From NCBI GenBank assembly GCA_012838585.1, contig DUPB01000038.1:1-47282 (forward strand): a stretch of 47,282 nt of DNA. Direction: 5' to 3'. This stretch comes from Bacteroidales bacterium (GTDB lineage: Bacteria; Bacteroidota; Bacteroidia; Bacteroidales; Dysgonomonadaceae). The notes beneath the pieces are model-generated. The model was not told the DNA's origin. It saw only the letters and a list, made by a program, of their open reading frames with translations, and did no database searches. The position numbers and the translations under genes were made by a program. Below are positions 11,040 through 20,336 of the stretch, in pieces (position 1 is the stretch's first letter; the number at the start of each line of letters is the position of its first letter).

Positions 11040-12743
11040 TTGAATATGAAAAATATCTTGCTATATCTATCAATCGTCTTGGCGATCCTTGCTGCCGGTT
11101 GTACCACTTTCGAGGTAGAGGACTCTTTAACGTTGCCCGATCCCCCGGCGGTAAAAATCTCTAATATCAACGCCGAGAGCGAGTCCATCTCCTTTAACGT
11201 GTCGCCTGCCGGTGAGGCTGGCTTCTACGCGTGGGTGGTGGTAAAGGGTGAGAAGCCCAATACTGACCTGAAGCCAATGAGCGTGCTTCAGAAAACCGCC
11301 GCGGGAGTCGCGAACGGGATTGCCGATTACTCCAAGACCCGCGACACTCATGTCGTGGTTGAAGATCTTACACCCTACACGGTGTACCAGATTTACGCCG
11401 TCGTGGCGAGTGTCGACGGGGTGGTGAGTGAAGTTAAGAATGCCAGCATCCGCACGAAGGATGATGGGGATAAGCCTGCACCCTCAAAGGTCGGGATTAA
11501 GGATACCACCGTCACGATTACTTTCCATGAGCCGATTCAACGGGGCACGGGGAAGGTGTACGTCTCTTACTTCGCGAAAAACACCCTTTCCGGGGCTAAA
11601 CCGCTGGTGGTTGATCCAGGGTACGAGAAGTTTAACCCACAAGACATTCAAGTGGATGAAGAAAACTTGTCGGTTAGCGGAAACAGCCTGGTGGTGCAGT
11701 TGCCTTCCGCTCCCGCGGGAGCTTACGCCAGCATCACCTACGAGGTCAACGCGGTACGCGATCTTGAGGGGAATGGTTCGAAAGCTTTCGAACAAAAGGC
11801 CGATACCTTGGTGAAAGGTGCTCCATCGGGGGGGATAACCGTGCGGTTGGCTACGACCACGTGGGCTTTACAAAGCGAGTTCGAGGAGATTAACCCCGAC
11901 ACGCTGGTATCGTTTTCCGACTGGAAGAACTTGAAGGTAATCGCCTTGCCTGAAGAGGGAATCACCGCGGCCAAAAAGTTAGCCAAGGTACCTACCTTTG
12001 TCTACAAGGAGCCTGGTAAGTTCACCACGGTCGACGTGAAAAAGTGGGGACTGGTAGAGGGTATCCCCTCGTTCTACCTGCCTGAAGCGCCCGCGTTTGG
12101 AGCGACCGTAGATCTCAATATCCCTGCCGATGCCTTCGAGGACGTGTACGGCAACACCAGCGAGGAGTTGTCGATAAAGGATAACTATCTCTACAGCTAT
12201 GGCTACACGTTGGATGCTATCTTGGGTACCTGGCAAATCCATGGCATTAGTGCCTCTTCCGGTGCCGCGATTGCCCCGGAAACGGTTATTATCGCCGTTG
12301 ATCCCGATTCAGATGATGAGTTTGGAGTGATCATTAAAGGGATGGGCAAGAATATTACCGGTGTAGAAGTTGCTCCGGTATCCGCCGTTTTAGACCCCGT
12401 TTTCGGGACGTTAACCGTTCCAGATTGGCAACTGCTGGTTGAAGGTTGGCAGCATCCCAATCCTACCGTGCCTAAAAGCGACTTTTTATTCGCTACGTAC
12501 AATAGCCCGGCTATCGTGTTCTCGGTCTCCTCACCGGGCAATATAACGGGAGCCAACGACGTATGGGGGTACGGTCTGGCAGATGATGACGGCAACTGGC
12601 TTGGTGCCGTACGCTGGTACGATCCATCCACCACCTGGAAGCGCATATCCATGGAAACTGCTGCCATCCCGCTAGCCGCACCGAGTTCGGTGGTAAGCGA
12701 TGAGGTTCCATTGTTGAAAACGGGACGTACGTTTAACAGGTAA
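11040..12743 (+). CDS. Surface lipoprotein with Ig/FN3-like repeats, SusCD-associated
   Basis: 567 aa; start may be the ATG at 11046; LAAGCTTFEVED lipobox; FN3-like strand pattern and SbsA-like TVTITFHEPIQRGTGKVYVSYF. Confidence 0.7.
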   Translation: MNMKNILLYLSIVLAILAAGCTTFEVEDSLTLPDPPAVKISNINAESESISFNVSPAGEAGFYAWVVVKGEKPNTDLKPMSVLQKTAAGVANGIADYSKTRDTHVVVEDLTPYTVYQIYAVVASVDGVVSEVKNASIRTKDDGDKPAPSKVGIKDTTVTITFHEPIQRGTGKVYVSYFAKNTLSGAKPLVVDPGYEKFNPQDIQVDEENLSVSGNSLVVQLPSAPAGAYASITYEVNAVRDLEGNGSKAFEQKADTLVKGAPSGGITVRLATTTWALQSEFEEINPDTLVSFSDWKNLKVIALPEEGITAAKKLAKVPTFVYKEPGKFTTVDVKKWGLVEGIPSFYLPEAPAFGATVDLNIPADAFEDVYGNTSEELSIKDNYLYSYGYTLDAILGTWQIHGISASSGAAIAPETVIIAVDPDSDDEFGVIIKGMGKNITGVEVAPVSAVLDPVFGTLTVPDWQLLVEGWQHPNPTVPKSDFLFATYNSPAIVFSVSSPGNITGANDVWGYGLADDDGNWLGAVRWYDPSTTWKRISMETAAIPLAAPSSVVSDEVPLLKTGRTFNR

Positions 12744-12782
12744 TGTTTGGCATGTAGTAAGTTGAACATTTGTTTTAATGAA

Positions 12783-12829
12783 CGAAAAGGAGGAGGCATG
12801 CGAAAAGAAGCGGTGCCCCCTCCTTTTCG
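12783..12829 (+). terminator. Hairpin terminator candidate ending the SusCD-lipoprotein operon
   Basis: CGAAAAGGAGGAGGCA (12783-12798) / TGCCCCCTCCTTTTCG (12814-12829), 16-bp stem with one mismatch; T tract lies in the 3' arm. Confidence 0.65.
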
Positions 12830-12832
12830 CGT

Positions 12833-12840
12833 TATATTTG
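12833..12840 (+). promoter_or_regulatory. Candidate -7 box TATATTTG for the downstream protease operon
   Basis: TAnnTTTG match directly after the 12783-12829 hairpin and upstream of the gene at 12995. Confidence 0.45.
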
Positions 12841-12994
12841 CGGGAATAAAGATTTTATGCTACTTTTGTTGATTGGGAATGGCTCTGTCCCGCTCCTTTC
12901 GTGTTGGAAGTCCAGCATGAGGATTGTTTACGTGCGAGGGGATAATTCCAACGCGTTCATGTTAACGGATCATTGAATCATTTAATTGAATCGT

Positions 12995-13669
12995 ATGAAA
13001 CAGCTACTATTAAGTTTTCTTTTCATCTGTGCTGTTATGGGGTCAACGGCACAGGATATAACCACCACGTGGCCCTATCTATACCCCGATTTCAAGGAGG
13101 GAACGGTCTACTTCAACGGCAAGACAACACTGGTGGCACCGTTTAACGTGCACCTGTTGAAAAGCTCGTTGCACTACCTGGATAACGAGCAGGTAAAACA
13201 GGTGACCACCTCCGATATCGCTTTGGTAATCATTGGCGAAGACAACTACTATGCCCGGGATAATCAACTTATGCGTGTCATAAGTGGTGACAGCACAGGC
13301 TTCGTGGCAGAGTTGGTGTTGGCCGATATTGATGCTTTGACGGAAAGCGGGGGTGCTTATGGCTCCTCCTCTAACGTGCAGGCCACCCGCAAGCTCTCCT
13401 CTTTAGAGGTGGGCGGAATCCACGTGACCAACCATGTGGAGTTGAAAAACAATAAAGATAACGGGACGCTACTACCGGTGAAAACTACCTATTACATCGT
13501 AACGAATGACGCGGTCTACCCGGCTACCCGGAAAGGGATGGAGTCGATGTTACCCGACCACGCGAAAAGTGATCTAAGGCGTTATGTTAAACAGCATAAC
13601 GTGAAATGGAACCGCCCGGAGACTTTGCACCTACTGCTTGACTTTTTAAAAGAGTTACCTAACGAATGA
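12995..13669 (+). CDS. Secreted protein of unknown function, coupled to the S8 protease
   Basis: Signal peptide MKQLLLSFLFICAVMGSTAQ; ATG at 12995 preferred over the track's TTG at 12986; ATGA overlap with the next gene. Confidence 0.75.
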   Translation: MKQLLLSFLFICAVMGSTAQDITTTWPYLYPDFKEGTVYFNGKTTLVAPFNVHLLKSSLHYLDNEQVKQVTTSDIALVIIGEDNYYARDNQLMRVISGDSTGFVAELVLADIDALTESGGAYGSSSNVQATRKLSSLEVGGIHVTNHVELKNNKDNGTLLPVKTTYYIVTNDAVYPATRKGMESMLPDHAKSDLRRYVKQHNVKWNRPETLHLLLDFLKELPNE

Positions 13670-16383
13670 AAAAAATCTACTGGTCGCTTGTTTTCGTTGC
13701 ATGCATCGCCTGTTCGAACGAGGAGATAATACAAAAGGAGGAGACTGCACCCGAGGAAATAGAGGTCGTGATACCCCAGGAGTACGAAATGGGATTCGTG
13801 CGCCTGATGGTCACGGATGATCTCTCAGACAAGATGGAGGCCGCCGCGTTTGCCGGTAAATCGCGGACAAAGGCAATGGCGGCAGATCATGTCATTGCAC
13901 AGCTTAAGGTGCGGTCAATGAAACGAACCTTCCCACACTCCGGCCGTTTCGAGGAGCGTTCTCGCAAAGCAGGATTACACCTTTGGTACGATGTGGAGTT
14001 CGACTCGGAAGTGCCGTTGGAAGAGGTCCGCACCCAGCTGTCTGTTATACGGGGAGTTAGAGATGTAGAGTATCGTCCCAAGGCGGTGCGGTATGATAAT
14101 GGGGGTGTTATCGAGGTGGTTCAACAAGTGGCTCAAAACGTGGCCCAACCTGCAGCTACAATGCCTTTTGATGACCCGCGGCTCCCCAGCCAGTGGCACT
14201 ATTATAACGACGGCTCCCTGGGGAGCAGGTTCCTCGCGGGTGCTGATATCAACCTTTTTAACGCGTGGAGCTATACCACGGGTACCCCGGATGTGATTGT
14301 CGCGATTGTAGATGGTGGAATTGATTATACCCATGAGGACCTCGCGGCAAACATGTGGGTGAATCTCGCGGAAAAGAACGGTACCGCAACCGTGGACGAT
14401 GATGGGAATGGCTATAAGGATGATATCCACGGCTACAACTTCGTGGCAGATATTGGGAGGCTGGTCCCGCATAATCACGGGACCCACGTGGCTGGTGTTG
14501 TTGCAGCGGTAACGAATAACGGGAAGGGGATTGCCGGTATCGCGGGCGGTAATGGAAAGGCCAATAGCGGTGTCCGTTTGATGTCTTGCCAAATCTTCGT
14601 GGATGATGATGACCCCTACTCGGGCAATGCCGGTCAGCATGGAGCCACTGCCATCAAATACGCCGCGGATAACGGAGCCGTTATCTGCCAGAACAGTTGG
14701 GGGTACCCTACGCTAACCGAAACTCCTGGTTCTGATAAGGCGGCTATTGACTATTTTATTGCCAACGCGGGCATTGATGAAAACGGCAAGCAGACCGGTC
14801 CCATGCGCGGCGGAATCGTGATATTCGCGGCTGGGAATGAAGACCGCGAAGCGGCCGCACCAGCCAACTACGAGAAGGTGGTGGCGGTCTCCTCCATAGC
14901 CCCGGATTACAGGAAAGCGTACTATTCCAATTACGGGGATTGGGTAGACCTGGCGGCACCGGGAGGGGATGTCAAGAGCTTTGGAAATAGCGGAACCGTG
15001 CTAAGCACGGTGGTAAACGGGTATGGCTACATGCAGGGTACATCCATGGCATGCCCGCACGTGTCGGGCGTGGCCGCTCTTGTTCTCTCTTACCACAAAA
15101 GTAGCGGCTATAATCCAGACATGTTACGCAGCAGGTTGGAAAGCGGCAAATTGAATCTTGATGGGTATAATTCGAGCTACAAAGGAAAGTTAGGGGGGTT
15201 GGTGAATGCTCACGCTGCCCTGGCATCCGGCAGTACCCGACCGCCCAATACCATCAGAGTACTAAATAGCAACGTGCAGTCGAATATAGTTACGCTAAGT
15301 TGGACTGTTCCCAGTGATCCGGATGATGGCAAGCCTTCGGGATTCAACGTTTACGTTCGTAAAACCTCGTTGACAGGTATCAACGTGAAAAATCCTCCTG
15401 CAGATGTGGAGATCCGTACTTTCCCCATTGGAAACTTTAATCCAGGAGATCAGTTTGAGGTGCAAGTTCAGGGACTTGATTTTGATACGCGTTACTATTT
15501 CGCGGTGGCCGCCTTTGATTTTTCCGGGAACTTTTCGTCCCTCTCACCTCAGGTTTCCCAAACCACTTTATCGAATCTCCCTCCCACGATTACCGTGTTG
15601 GATAGTACAAACGCCATAGTGAGAGCTCACCAGACCGTAGTGCTTCGGTTTACCGGAAGCGATCCGGACAATCACGCGATTTGGTGGAGCGTTGATCCCC
15701 TCATAGAGGGTGTCTCCTTGATTGACATGGGGGGTGGTCAGGTCCAGCTGAGCATCATCGGCAAGCAGGTGTCCCCGGGGAAGTATAACCTGGAACTGCT
15801 CTTGGAGGACGAGTACGGTGCCTTTGCCAAGGAGATTGTCCGTTTCCAGGTCTTCGAGAACCAGCCCCCCGCGATTGTTGACAACTTGAATGACTTGCCC
15901 ATTGACGGGTTAAGTAAGGAGATCTCTTTCTCGATCCCTGATCACTTTGTGGATCCTGATGGTGAGCTGCTTCGGTTTACCGTTGAGAATTCCGCGCCAC
16001 ATGTCGTGAATGTGAATGAAAACGGAGGACAACTCTACATCGTCTCCCTTGCTTACGGCCTCGCGCGTGTAACCGTTACCGCCACGGATGCGATGGGCTT
16101 GTCCGTTTCGCAACAGTTCAGCGTTCTTGTCCGGGATGGGTCGCAAGAGATCGATATATACCCTAACCCGGTGAAAGATGTTGTATGGATAAGGACGGCA
16201 GAAAACCAAAACTCGGTTGTTACCATTTATAATAGTGCAGGGGTAAAGGTCTTTGAAAATGAGGGGAACATCTCCCCTTTTGCCCCGCTGAAAGTCGACA
16301 TGTCCTCCTTTAGTGCCGGGGTCTATAGCGTTACTATCGCGTACTCCGGGAAAAACATATACAAGCAGATCGTAAAGTTATGA
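13666..16383 (+). CDS. S8 (subtilisin-like) serine protease with FN3/cadherin-like domains and a T9SS C-terminal sorting domain
   Basis: 905 aa; Asp VIVAIVDGGIDYTHEDL, His NHGTHVAGVVAA, Ser GTSMACPHVSGVAAL; C-terminus IDIYPNPVKDVVWIRT...VTIYNSAGVKVFE...AGVYSVTIAYSGKNIYKQIVKL. Confidence 0.95.
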   Translation: MKKIYWSLVFVACIACSNEEIIQKEETAPEEIEVVIPQEYEMGFVRLMVTDDLSDKMEAAAFAGKSRTKAMAADHVIAQLKVRSMKRTFPHSGRFEERSRKAGLHLWYDVEFDSEVPLEEVRTQLSVIRGVRDVEYRPKAVRYDNGGVIEVVQQVAQNVAQPAATMPFDDPRLPSQWHYYNDGSLGSRFLAGADINLFNAWSYTTGTPDVIVAIVDGGIDYTHEDLAANMWVNLAEKNGTATVDDDGNGYKDDIHGYNFVADIGRLVPHNHGTHVAGVVAAVTNNGKGIAGIAGGNGKANSGVRLMSCQIFVDDDDPYSGNAGQHGATAIKYAADNGAVICQNSWGYPTLTETPGSDKAAIDYFIANAGIDENGKQTGPMRGGIVIFAAGNEDREAAAPANYEKVVAVSSIAPDYRKAYYSNYGDWVDLAAPGGDVKSFGNSGTVLSTVVNGYGYMQGTSMACPHVSGVAALVLSYHKSSGYNPDMLRSRLESGKLNLDGYNSSYKGKLGGLVNAHAALASGSTRPPNTIRVLNSNVQSNIVTLSWTVPSDPDDGKPSGFNVYVRKTSLTGINVKNPPADVEIRTFPIGNFNPGDQFEVQVQGLDFDTRYYFAVAAFDFSGNFSSLSPQVSQTTLSNLPPTITVLDSTNAIVRAHQTVVLRFTGSDPDNHAIWWSVDPLIEGVSLIDMGGGQVQLSIIGKQVSPGKYNLELLLEDEYGAFAKEIVRFQVFENQPPAIVDNLNDLPIDGLSKEISFSIPDHFVDPDGELLRFTVENSAPHVVNVNENGGQLYIVSLAYGLARVTVTATDAMGLSVSQQFSVLVRDGSQEIDIYPNPVKDVVWIRTAENQNSVVTIYNSAGVKVFENEGNISPFAPLKVDMSSFSAGVYSVTIAYSGKNIYKQIVKL

Positions 16384-17300
16384 GAAAAAGTTGCCTCGTT
16401 ATCCTAATGCCCTTGTTGTTCGCTCTTCCTGACGCGTACGGGCAGAGTGTCTCCTTTTTAAATAGTCCCGTGGATGCCCGCTTGGCGGCATTAGGGAATA
16501 CAGGCTACGTCCTTTTATCGCCTTTCGCGGTGCAACATAACAGCGCGGCCATCACGTTGGAAGGAAAGCCTTCCCTGGGGATAGGTGCCACCTTCCTGAA
16601 GTGGCAGCCCAAGGCATCCGATGCCACGCTCTTTAACGCCGCGGGTTATAAGGCGTTCAACAAGTGGGGGATAACAGCAGGGGTGCGATCCAATAAATTC
16701 AACGAGATTATAAAGACAGACGATCATGGGACACCCCGTGGTAGCTTTGTGCCATCTGAACTCGACCTCTCCCTGGGGTTGGCTTTTCGGGTGAACACGC
16801 GTATTTCGTTGGGGATGTCGTTTCGACACCTCTCCTCGAAGCTGGATGATGATGCTGCCACCTCCGCCATCGCGTCAGATCTGTCGTTTCTATACCACCG
16901 GGATGATTTACGCTTGGGCTTAGGGGTCTCCAATATCGGTTCGAAAGTTGATTACGGACGTGAAAAGTACACGTTGCCTACCCGGCTAAAGTCGGGCGTA
17001 GCCTATCAATTGTTGGACAAACAGCCACATGCCCTTTTGGCAACGGCAGACCTGTTTTATCAAATAACGCCGGGATACAGTGGCTTGGCAAGCGGTCTTG
17101 GAGCAGAGTATAGTTATAACAACCTGCTCGCTTTTAGGGCAGGCTATCATTTCGAGGGTAAGGATGTTGGGCCTTCCTACGCGACTGTGGGGGGCGGGCT
17201 GCAGTTTGCCGGGGTTTCTTTGGATTTGGCTTACATGATCGCGGGAAGTGGCAACCCGATGGCGCAGACCTTGATGTTTTCCCTGAAATGGTCAAATTAG
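16380..17300 (+). CDS. PorV/PorQ-family outer-membrane protein (type IX secretion associated)
   Basis: 306 aa; signal peptide then SVSFLNSPVDARLAALGNTGYVLLSPFAVQHNSAAI and a beta-rich remainder (GITAGVRSNKF..., LRLGLGVSNIGSKVDYG); starts inside an ATGA overlap with the protease. Confidence 0.8.
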   Translation: MRKSCLVILMPLLFALPDAYGQSVSFLNSPVDARLAALGNTGYVLLSPFAVQHNSAAITLEGKPSLGIGATFLKWQPKASDATLFNAAGYKAFNKWGITAGVRSNKFNEIIKTDDHGTPRGSFVPSELDLSLGLAFRVNTRISLGMSFRHLSSKLDDDAATSAIASDLSFLYHRDDLRLGLGVSNIGSKVDYGREKYTLPTRLKSGVAYQLLDKQPHALLATADLFYQITPGYSGLASGLGAEYSYNNLLAFRAGYHFEGKDVGPSYATVGGGLQFAGVSLDLAYMIAGSGNPMAQTLMFSLKWSN

Positions 17301-17374
17301 GTTCTTGACAATAAAAAATATCCTAATCAAAGCCATTTGAATAAAAAAAATATGTACATTTGCAGGCTGAAAAT

Positions 17375-17450
17375 GACTCCGTAGCTCAGTCGGTAGAGCA
17401 ATTGACTCTTAATCAATGGGCCGAGGGTTCGAATCCCTCCGGGGTCACCA
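17375..17450 (+). tRNA. tRNA-Lys (anticodon CTT), CCA encoded
   Basis: Acceptor GACTCCG/CGGGGTC, D-arm GCTCAGTCGGTAGAGC, anticodon loop in TTGACTCTTAATCAA, T-arm GAGGGTTCGAATCCCTC, terminal ACCA. Confidence 0.97.
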
Positions 17451-17712
17451 TGTTAATAGAGACTTGCAGGCGATGTCCCGCAGGTCTTTTTCACATGTGA
17501 GTGTATTTTGTCGTTCACAAATAGGTCATTTTATCGCGTATGTAGCCATCAGGCTTATCAAAAAAAGAGGTAAAACAGGATAGGGAAGGAAAATAACGCG
17601 TGGGAAAATAAAAAAAAAGGAAAAAGCTTGTTTTTCACCAAAAAATTGCGAACTTTGTAAAAAAAACTGTGTTATAATTGAAAAGTATATCCATCAACTA
17701 AGTTTTATACAT

Positions 17713-18819
17713 ATGAAGAAAGTATTTACACTGATTACGGCACTATTCGTGCTATCGTTCGCGAGCTTCTCACAAGAGGACACTCGCCAGATTAAAGAGC
17801 CTGAGAAAACGGTATTTAAGCCGCACGCGTTCTTGCAACTGCAAGGTGGGGCTGCTTACACCCTGGGCGAGGCCGAGTTTACAGATCTGATCTCTCCGGC
17901 CGCATCGTTGCAAATAGGGTATCGCTTTTCGCCTGTTTTTGGTATGCGCCTTGGCGGTACCGGTTGGATAGGCAAAGGTGGCTGGGTATCTCCCGCACAG
18001 CTGTACGAGTTTAACTACGTGGAGGGGAGTTTAGACTTCTTGGTTGACTTGGCATCGGCTTTCGCAGGGTTTAACCCAGATCGCGTGGTAACACCCTACA
18101 TCTTTTTAGGAGGTGGCGGTGCGTACGGATTTAACAACGATGAGGCTAATGCACTCAACACGAGCGGCTACCAGTTGGATCTACTCTGGCAAGACAGCAA
18201 GATTTTCTGGGCTGCCCGTGGTGGTTTGGGACTTGACTTCCGCCTTGGTGATGCCGTGAGCCTTATGCTGGAGGGGAATGTGAACATGCTGCCGGATGAC
18301 TTCAACTCGAAAAATGCGAATCATCCTGACTGGCAGTTCAACGCGTTGGCTGGTATCAAGATTAACTTGGGCAAGAGCGTGGAAAGGATCCCGCCGGTTT
18401 ACTACGAGCCGAAACCCGCACCTGCGCCTGCACCTAAACCCGCACCCAAACCCGCACCCAAACCCGAACCCAAGCCGGCGGTTGTTTTGGAGATGCCTGT
18501 ACTGCCAAGCATACACTTCGCATTTGATAGCGATGTGGTGGATACAAAAAAGTACGCTACAGAACTGTCAACGATCGTTTCGGTGCTGAAGGAGTTCCCG
18601 AACCAGAACGTGGATATTATCGGGTACACTGACCACCATGGTCCCGATGCGTACAACGATGGCCTCTCCTTGAGAAGGGCTGAAGCAGTTAAGAAGTACC
18701 TCGTGGAACAAGGTATCAGCGCGTCGCGCATGAAAACCTCCGGTGAAGGTAAAGACACGAAGACGGAAGGACGTGATAGACTTACCATTAAGGCCCGTCG
18801 CGTGGATGTGACCAAGTAG
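17713..18819 (+). CDS. OmpA-family outer-membrane protein
   Basis: 368 aa; beta-barrel N-half, PKPAPAPAPKPAPKPAPKPEPKPA linker, C-terminal IHFAFDSDVVD...VDIIGYTDHHGPDAYNDGLSLRRAEAVKKYLVEQGIS. Confidence 0.95.
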   Translation: MKKVFTLITALFVLSFASFSQEDTRQIKEPEKTVFKPHAFLQLQGGAAYTLGEAEFTDLISPAASLQIGYRFSPVFGMRLGGTGWIGKGGWVSPAQLYEFNYVEGSLDFLVDLASAFAGFNPDRVVTPYIFLGGGGAYGFNNDEANALNTSGYQLDLLWQDSKIFWAARGGLGLDFRLGDAVSLMLEGNVNMLPDDFNSKNANHPDWQFNALAGIKINLGKSVERIPPVYYEPKPAPAPAPKPAPKPAPKPEPKPAVVLEMPVLPSIHFAFDSDVVDTKKYATELSTIVSVLKEFPNQNVDIIGYTDHHGPDAYNDGLSLRRAEAVKKYLVEQGISASRMKTSGEGKDTKTEGRDRLTIKARRVDVTK

Positions 18820-18849
18820 CTTTTTTTTCAATAGCTTGCTAAGCGAATA

Positions 18850-18885
18850 GAGTAGGAGGAAAACGAATCGGTTTTCTTCCTACTC
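18850..18885 (+). terminator. Terminator-like hairpin downstream of the ompA-like gene
   Basis: GAGTAGGAGGAAAAC / GTTTTCTTCCTACTC, 15-bp stem with one G-U pair, 6-nt loop, T-containing tail. Confidence 0.7.
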
Positions 18886-18953
18886 TTGTATTAAGTTGCT
18901 ACATCTATTGTATGTTCATGCTAGCTGCCTGTTTAACTGTATGTTCAAGAAAT

Positions 18954-20132
18954 ATGAGTCAAGGGTTTAAAAAGATACTAGTGACCTTGTCGGCTGTCGC
19001 GGTGATGGCTGTCGCGGTGATGAACAGCTCCTGCAAGCGTGGGAATGTTTTTAGGGTCGAGGGGCAGTTGGAGGCAGCCAAGGGGGATACCCTTTACTTG
19101 GAACAGAGGGGATTGGCTGGAATCGTTAAACTCGACTCCGTGGTGTTGAAAGCGAACGGGCACTTCGTCATGGAGCAGCCGGCTCCCCCCAACCCGGAGT
19201 TTTATCAATTGAGAATTGGCCAACAGGTGACTTTGTTCGTGGTGGATTCTACCGAGACGTTACGTGTGACCGCGAATGGTGACGACCTCTACCATTCGTT
19301 CAAGGTGGCCGATTCGCCGGCGAACGATCGGCTCAGGTGGGTGGACGAACGTACCATGCAGGTAGCCGATGCGATTGAAGCGCTGAAAGCCCGATACGAG
19401 GCCAAGGAGTTAGGTGATGAAGCGTTTGTGGAACAATTTGAGGCCTTGATTCAAGAGTACAAGGAAGAGGCCTCGAAGGTCATCATAGGAAATCCCTCGA
19501 GCGCAGCGGCTTACTACGCGGTATTTCAAAAAATAGGAGATTACCTGGTTTTTGACCCGTATGATAAACGGGATTACGCGATGTTTGGCGCGGTGGCCAC
19601 CTCCTGGAATTACTATTACCCGGAAACAGAGCGGACGAAGCACCTGTATGATTTCGCGATGAACGCGTTGCGTACCCGAAAGCAACGGGAACAACAAAGC
19701 ACGCTGCTTGAGAATATTCCCGTAATCGAAGCCCCGGGGTTGCTTGATATCGAGCTGAAAGGGGTGAGCGGTAAACGGATCTCCCTCTCATCGCTTAAGG
19801 GGAAAGCGGTGCTGCTTGATTTCGTGGTCTACAACGCGGAGTTCTCACCGGGGCATAACATGAGGTTGAACACGCTCTATGAGCGCTACAAGGGCAAGGG
19901 TTTGGAAATCTACCAGGTGTCGTTTGATCCGGATGAGCATTTTTGGAAAATCTCGGCGGCCAACCTGCCATGGATCACAGTGAGAGACCCGGGAGCGATG
20001 AATGCCGCGCTGCTCTCTACCTACAACGTGAGCGTGATCCCTACCGCCTTCGTGATCAACCGAGAGGGAGAGATCGTCAAGCGGGTGGAGGATTACGAGC
20101 AATTGGCAGCCGCGATTGAAAAGGTGTTGTGA
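18954..20132 (+). CDS. TlpA/AhpC-TSA-like thioredoxin-fold lipoprotein with DUF4369-like N-domain
   Basis: Upstream start at 18912 also possible; VMNSSCKRGNVFRVEG lipobox, FRVEGQLEAAKGDTLYLEQRGL, C-terminal LKGKAVLLDFVVYNAEFSPGHNMRLNTLYERYKGKGLEIYQVSFD. The Cys pair of the CxxC site is absent (NAEFSP). Confidence 0.85.
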   Translation: MSQGFKKILVTLSAVAVMAVAVMNSSCKRGNVFRVEGQLEAAKGDTLYLEQRGLAGIVKLDSVVLKANGHFVMEQPAPPNPEFYQLRIGQQVTLFVVDSTETLRVTANGDDLYHSFKVADSPANDRLRWVDERTMQVADAIEALKARYEAKELGDEAFVEQFEALIQEYKEEASKVIIGNPSSAAAYYAVFQKIGDYLVFDPYDKRDYAMFGAVATSWNYYYPETERTKHLYDFAMNALRTRKQREQQSTLLENIPVIEAPGLLDIELKGVSGKRISLSSLKGKAVLLDFVVYNAEFSPGHNMRLNTLYERYKGKGLEIYQVSFDPDEHFWKISAANLPWITVRDPGAMNAALLSTYNVSVIPTAFVINREGEIVKRVEDYEQLAAAIEKVL

Positions 20133-20220
20133 CTTTTTGGCCGGTAGCACCCCTAAGATAGGGAAGCGCTATGGAGGGATAACCGCGATAGAACCAGGCA
20201 AGAAAAACGGGTGAAAATAA

Positions 20221-20251
20221 TTTGCGGGTTTGGAATAAAGTATTATCTTTG
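20221..20251 (+). promoter_or_regulatory. Bacteroidetes-type promoter for greA: TTTG - 19 bp - TATCTTTG
   Basis: TTTG at 20221-20224, TATCTTTG at 20244-20251, spacer exactly 19 bp. Confidence 0.7.
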
Positions 20252-20279
20252 TGACTAGTACATCATGGAAAAGGAGGAG

Positions 20280-20319
20280 TTCCGATCTGATTCAAAGAGA
20301 TCGGAATTCTTTTTCTTTT
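20280..20319 (+). terminator. Intrinsic-terminator-like hairpin inside the greA leader (attenuator candidate)
   Basis: TTCCGATCT (20280-20288) / AGATCGGAA (20298-20306), 9-bp perfect stem, then TTCTTTTTCTTTT; lies between the greA promoter and its SD. Confidence 0.7.
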
Positions 20320-20336
20320 GTTCAAGGAGGAGTGAT

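Noticed and set aside
5599-12743. Classical polysaccharide utilisation locus
   Set aside because: No glycoside hydrolase, lyase or carbohydrate regulator is adjacent; the neighbouring enzyme is a protease, so a carbohydrate role is not supported.
18411-18480. PKPAPAPKPA repeat as a possible phase-variable tract
   Set aside because: Common Pro-rich linker in OmpA-family proteins; repeat units are imperfect and in-frame.
20265-20336. Upstream in-frame extension of greA (MEKEEFRSDSKRSEFFFFCSRRSD)
   Set aside because: Encodes the leader hairpin rather than GreA sequence; a strong SD precedes the ATG at 20337.
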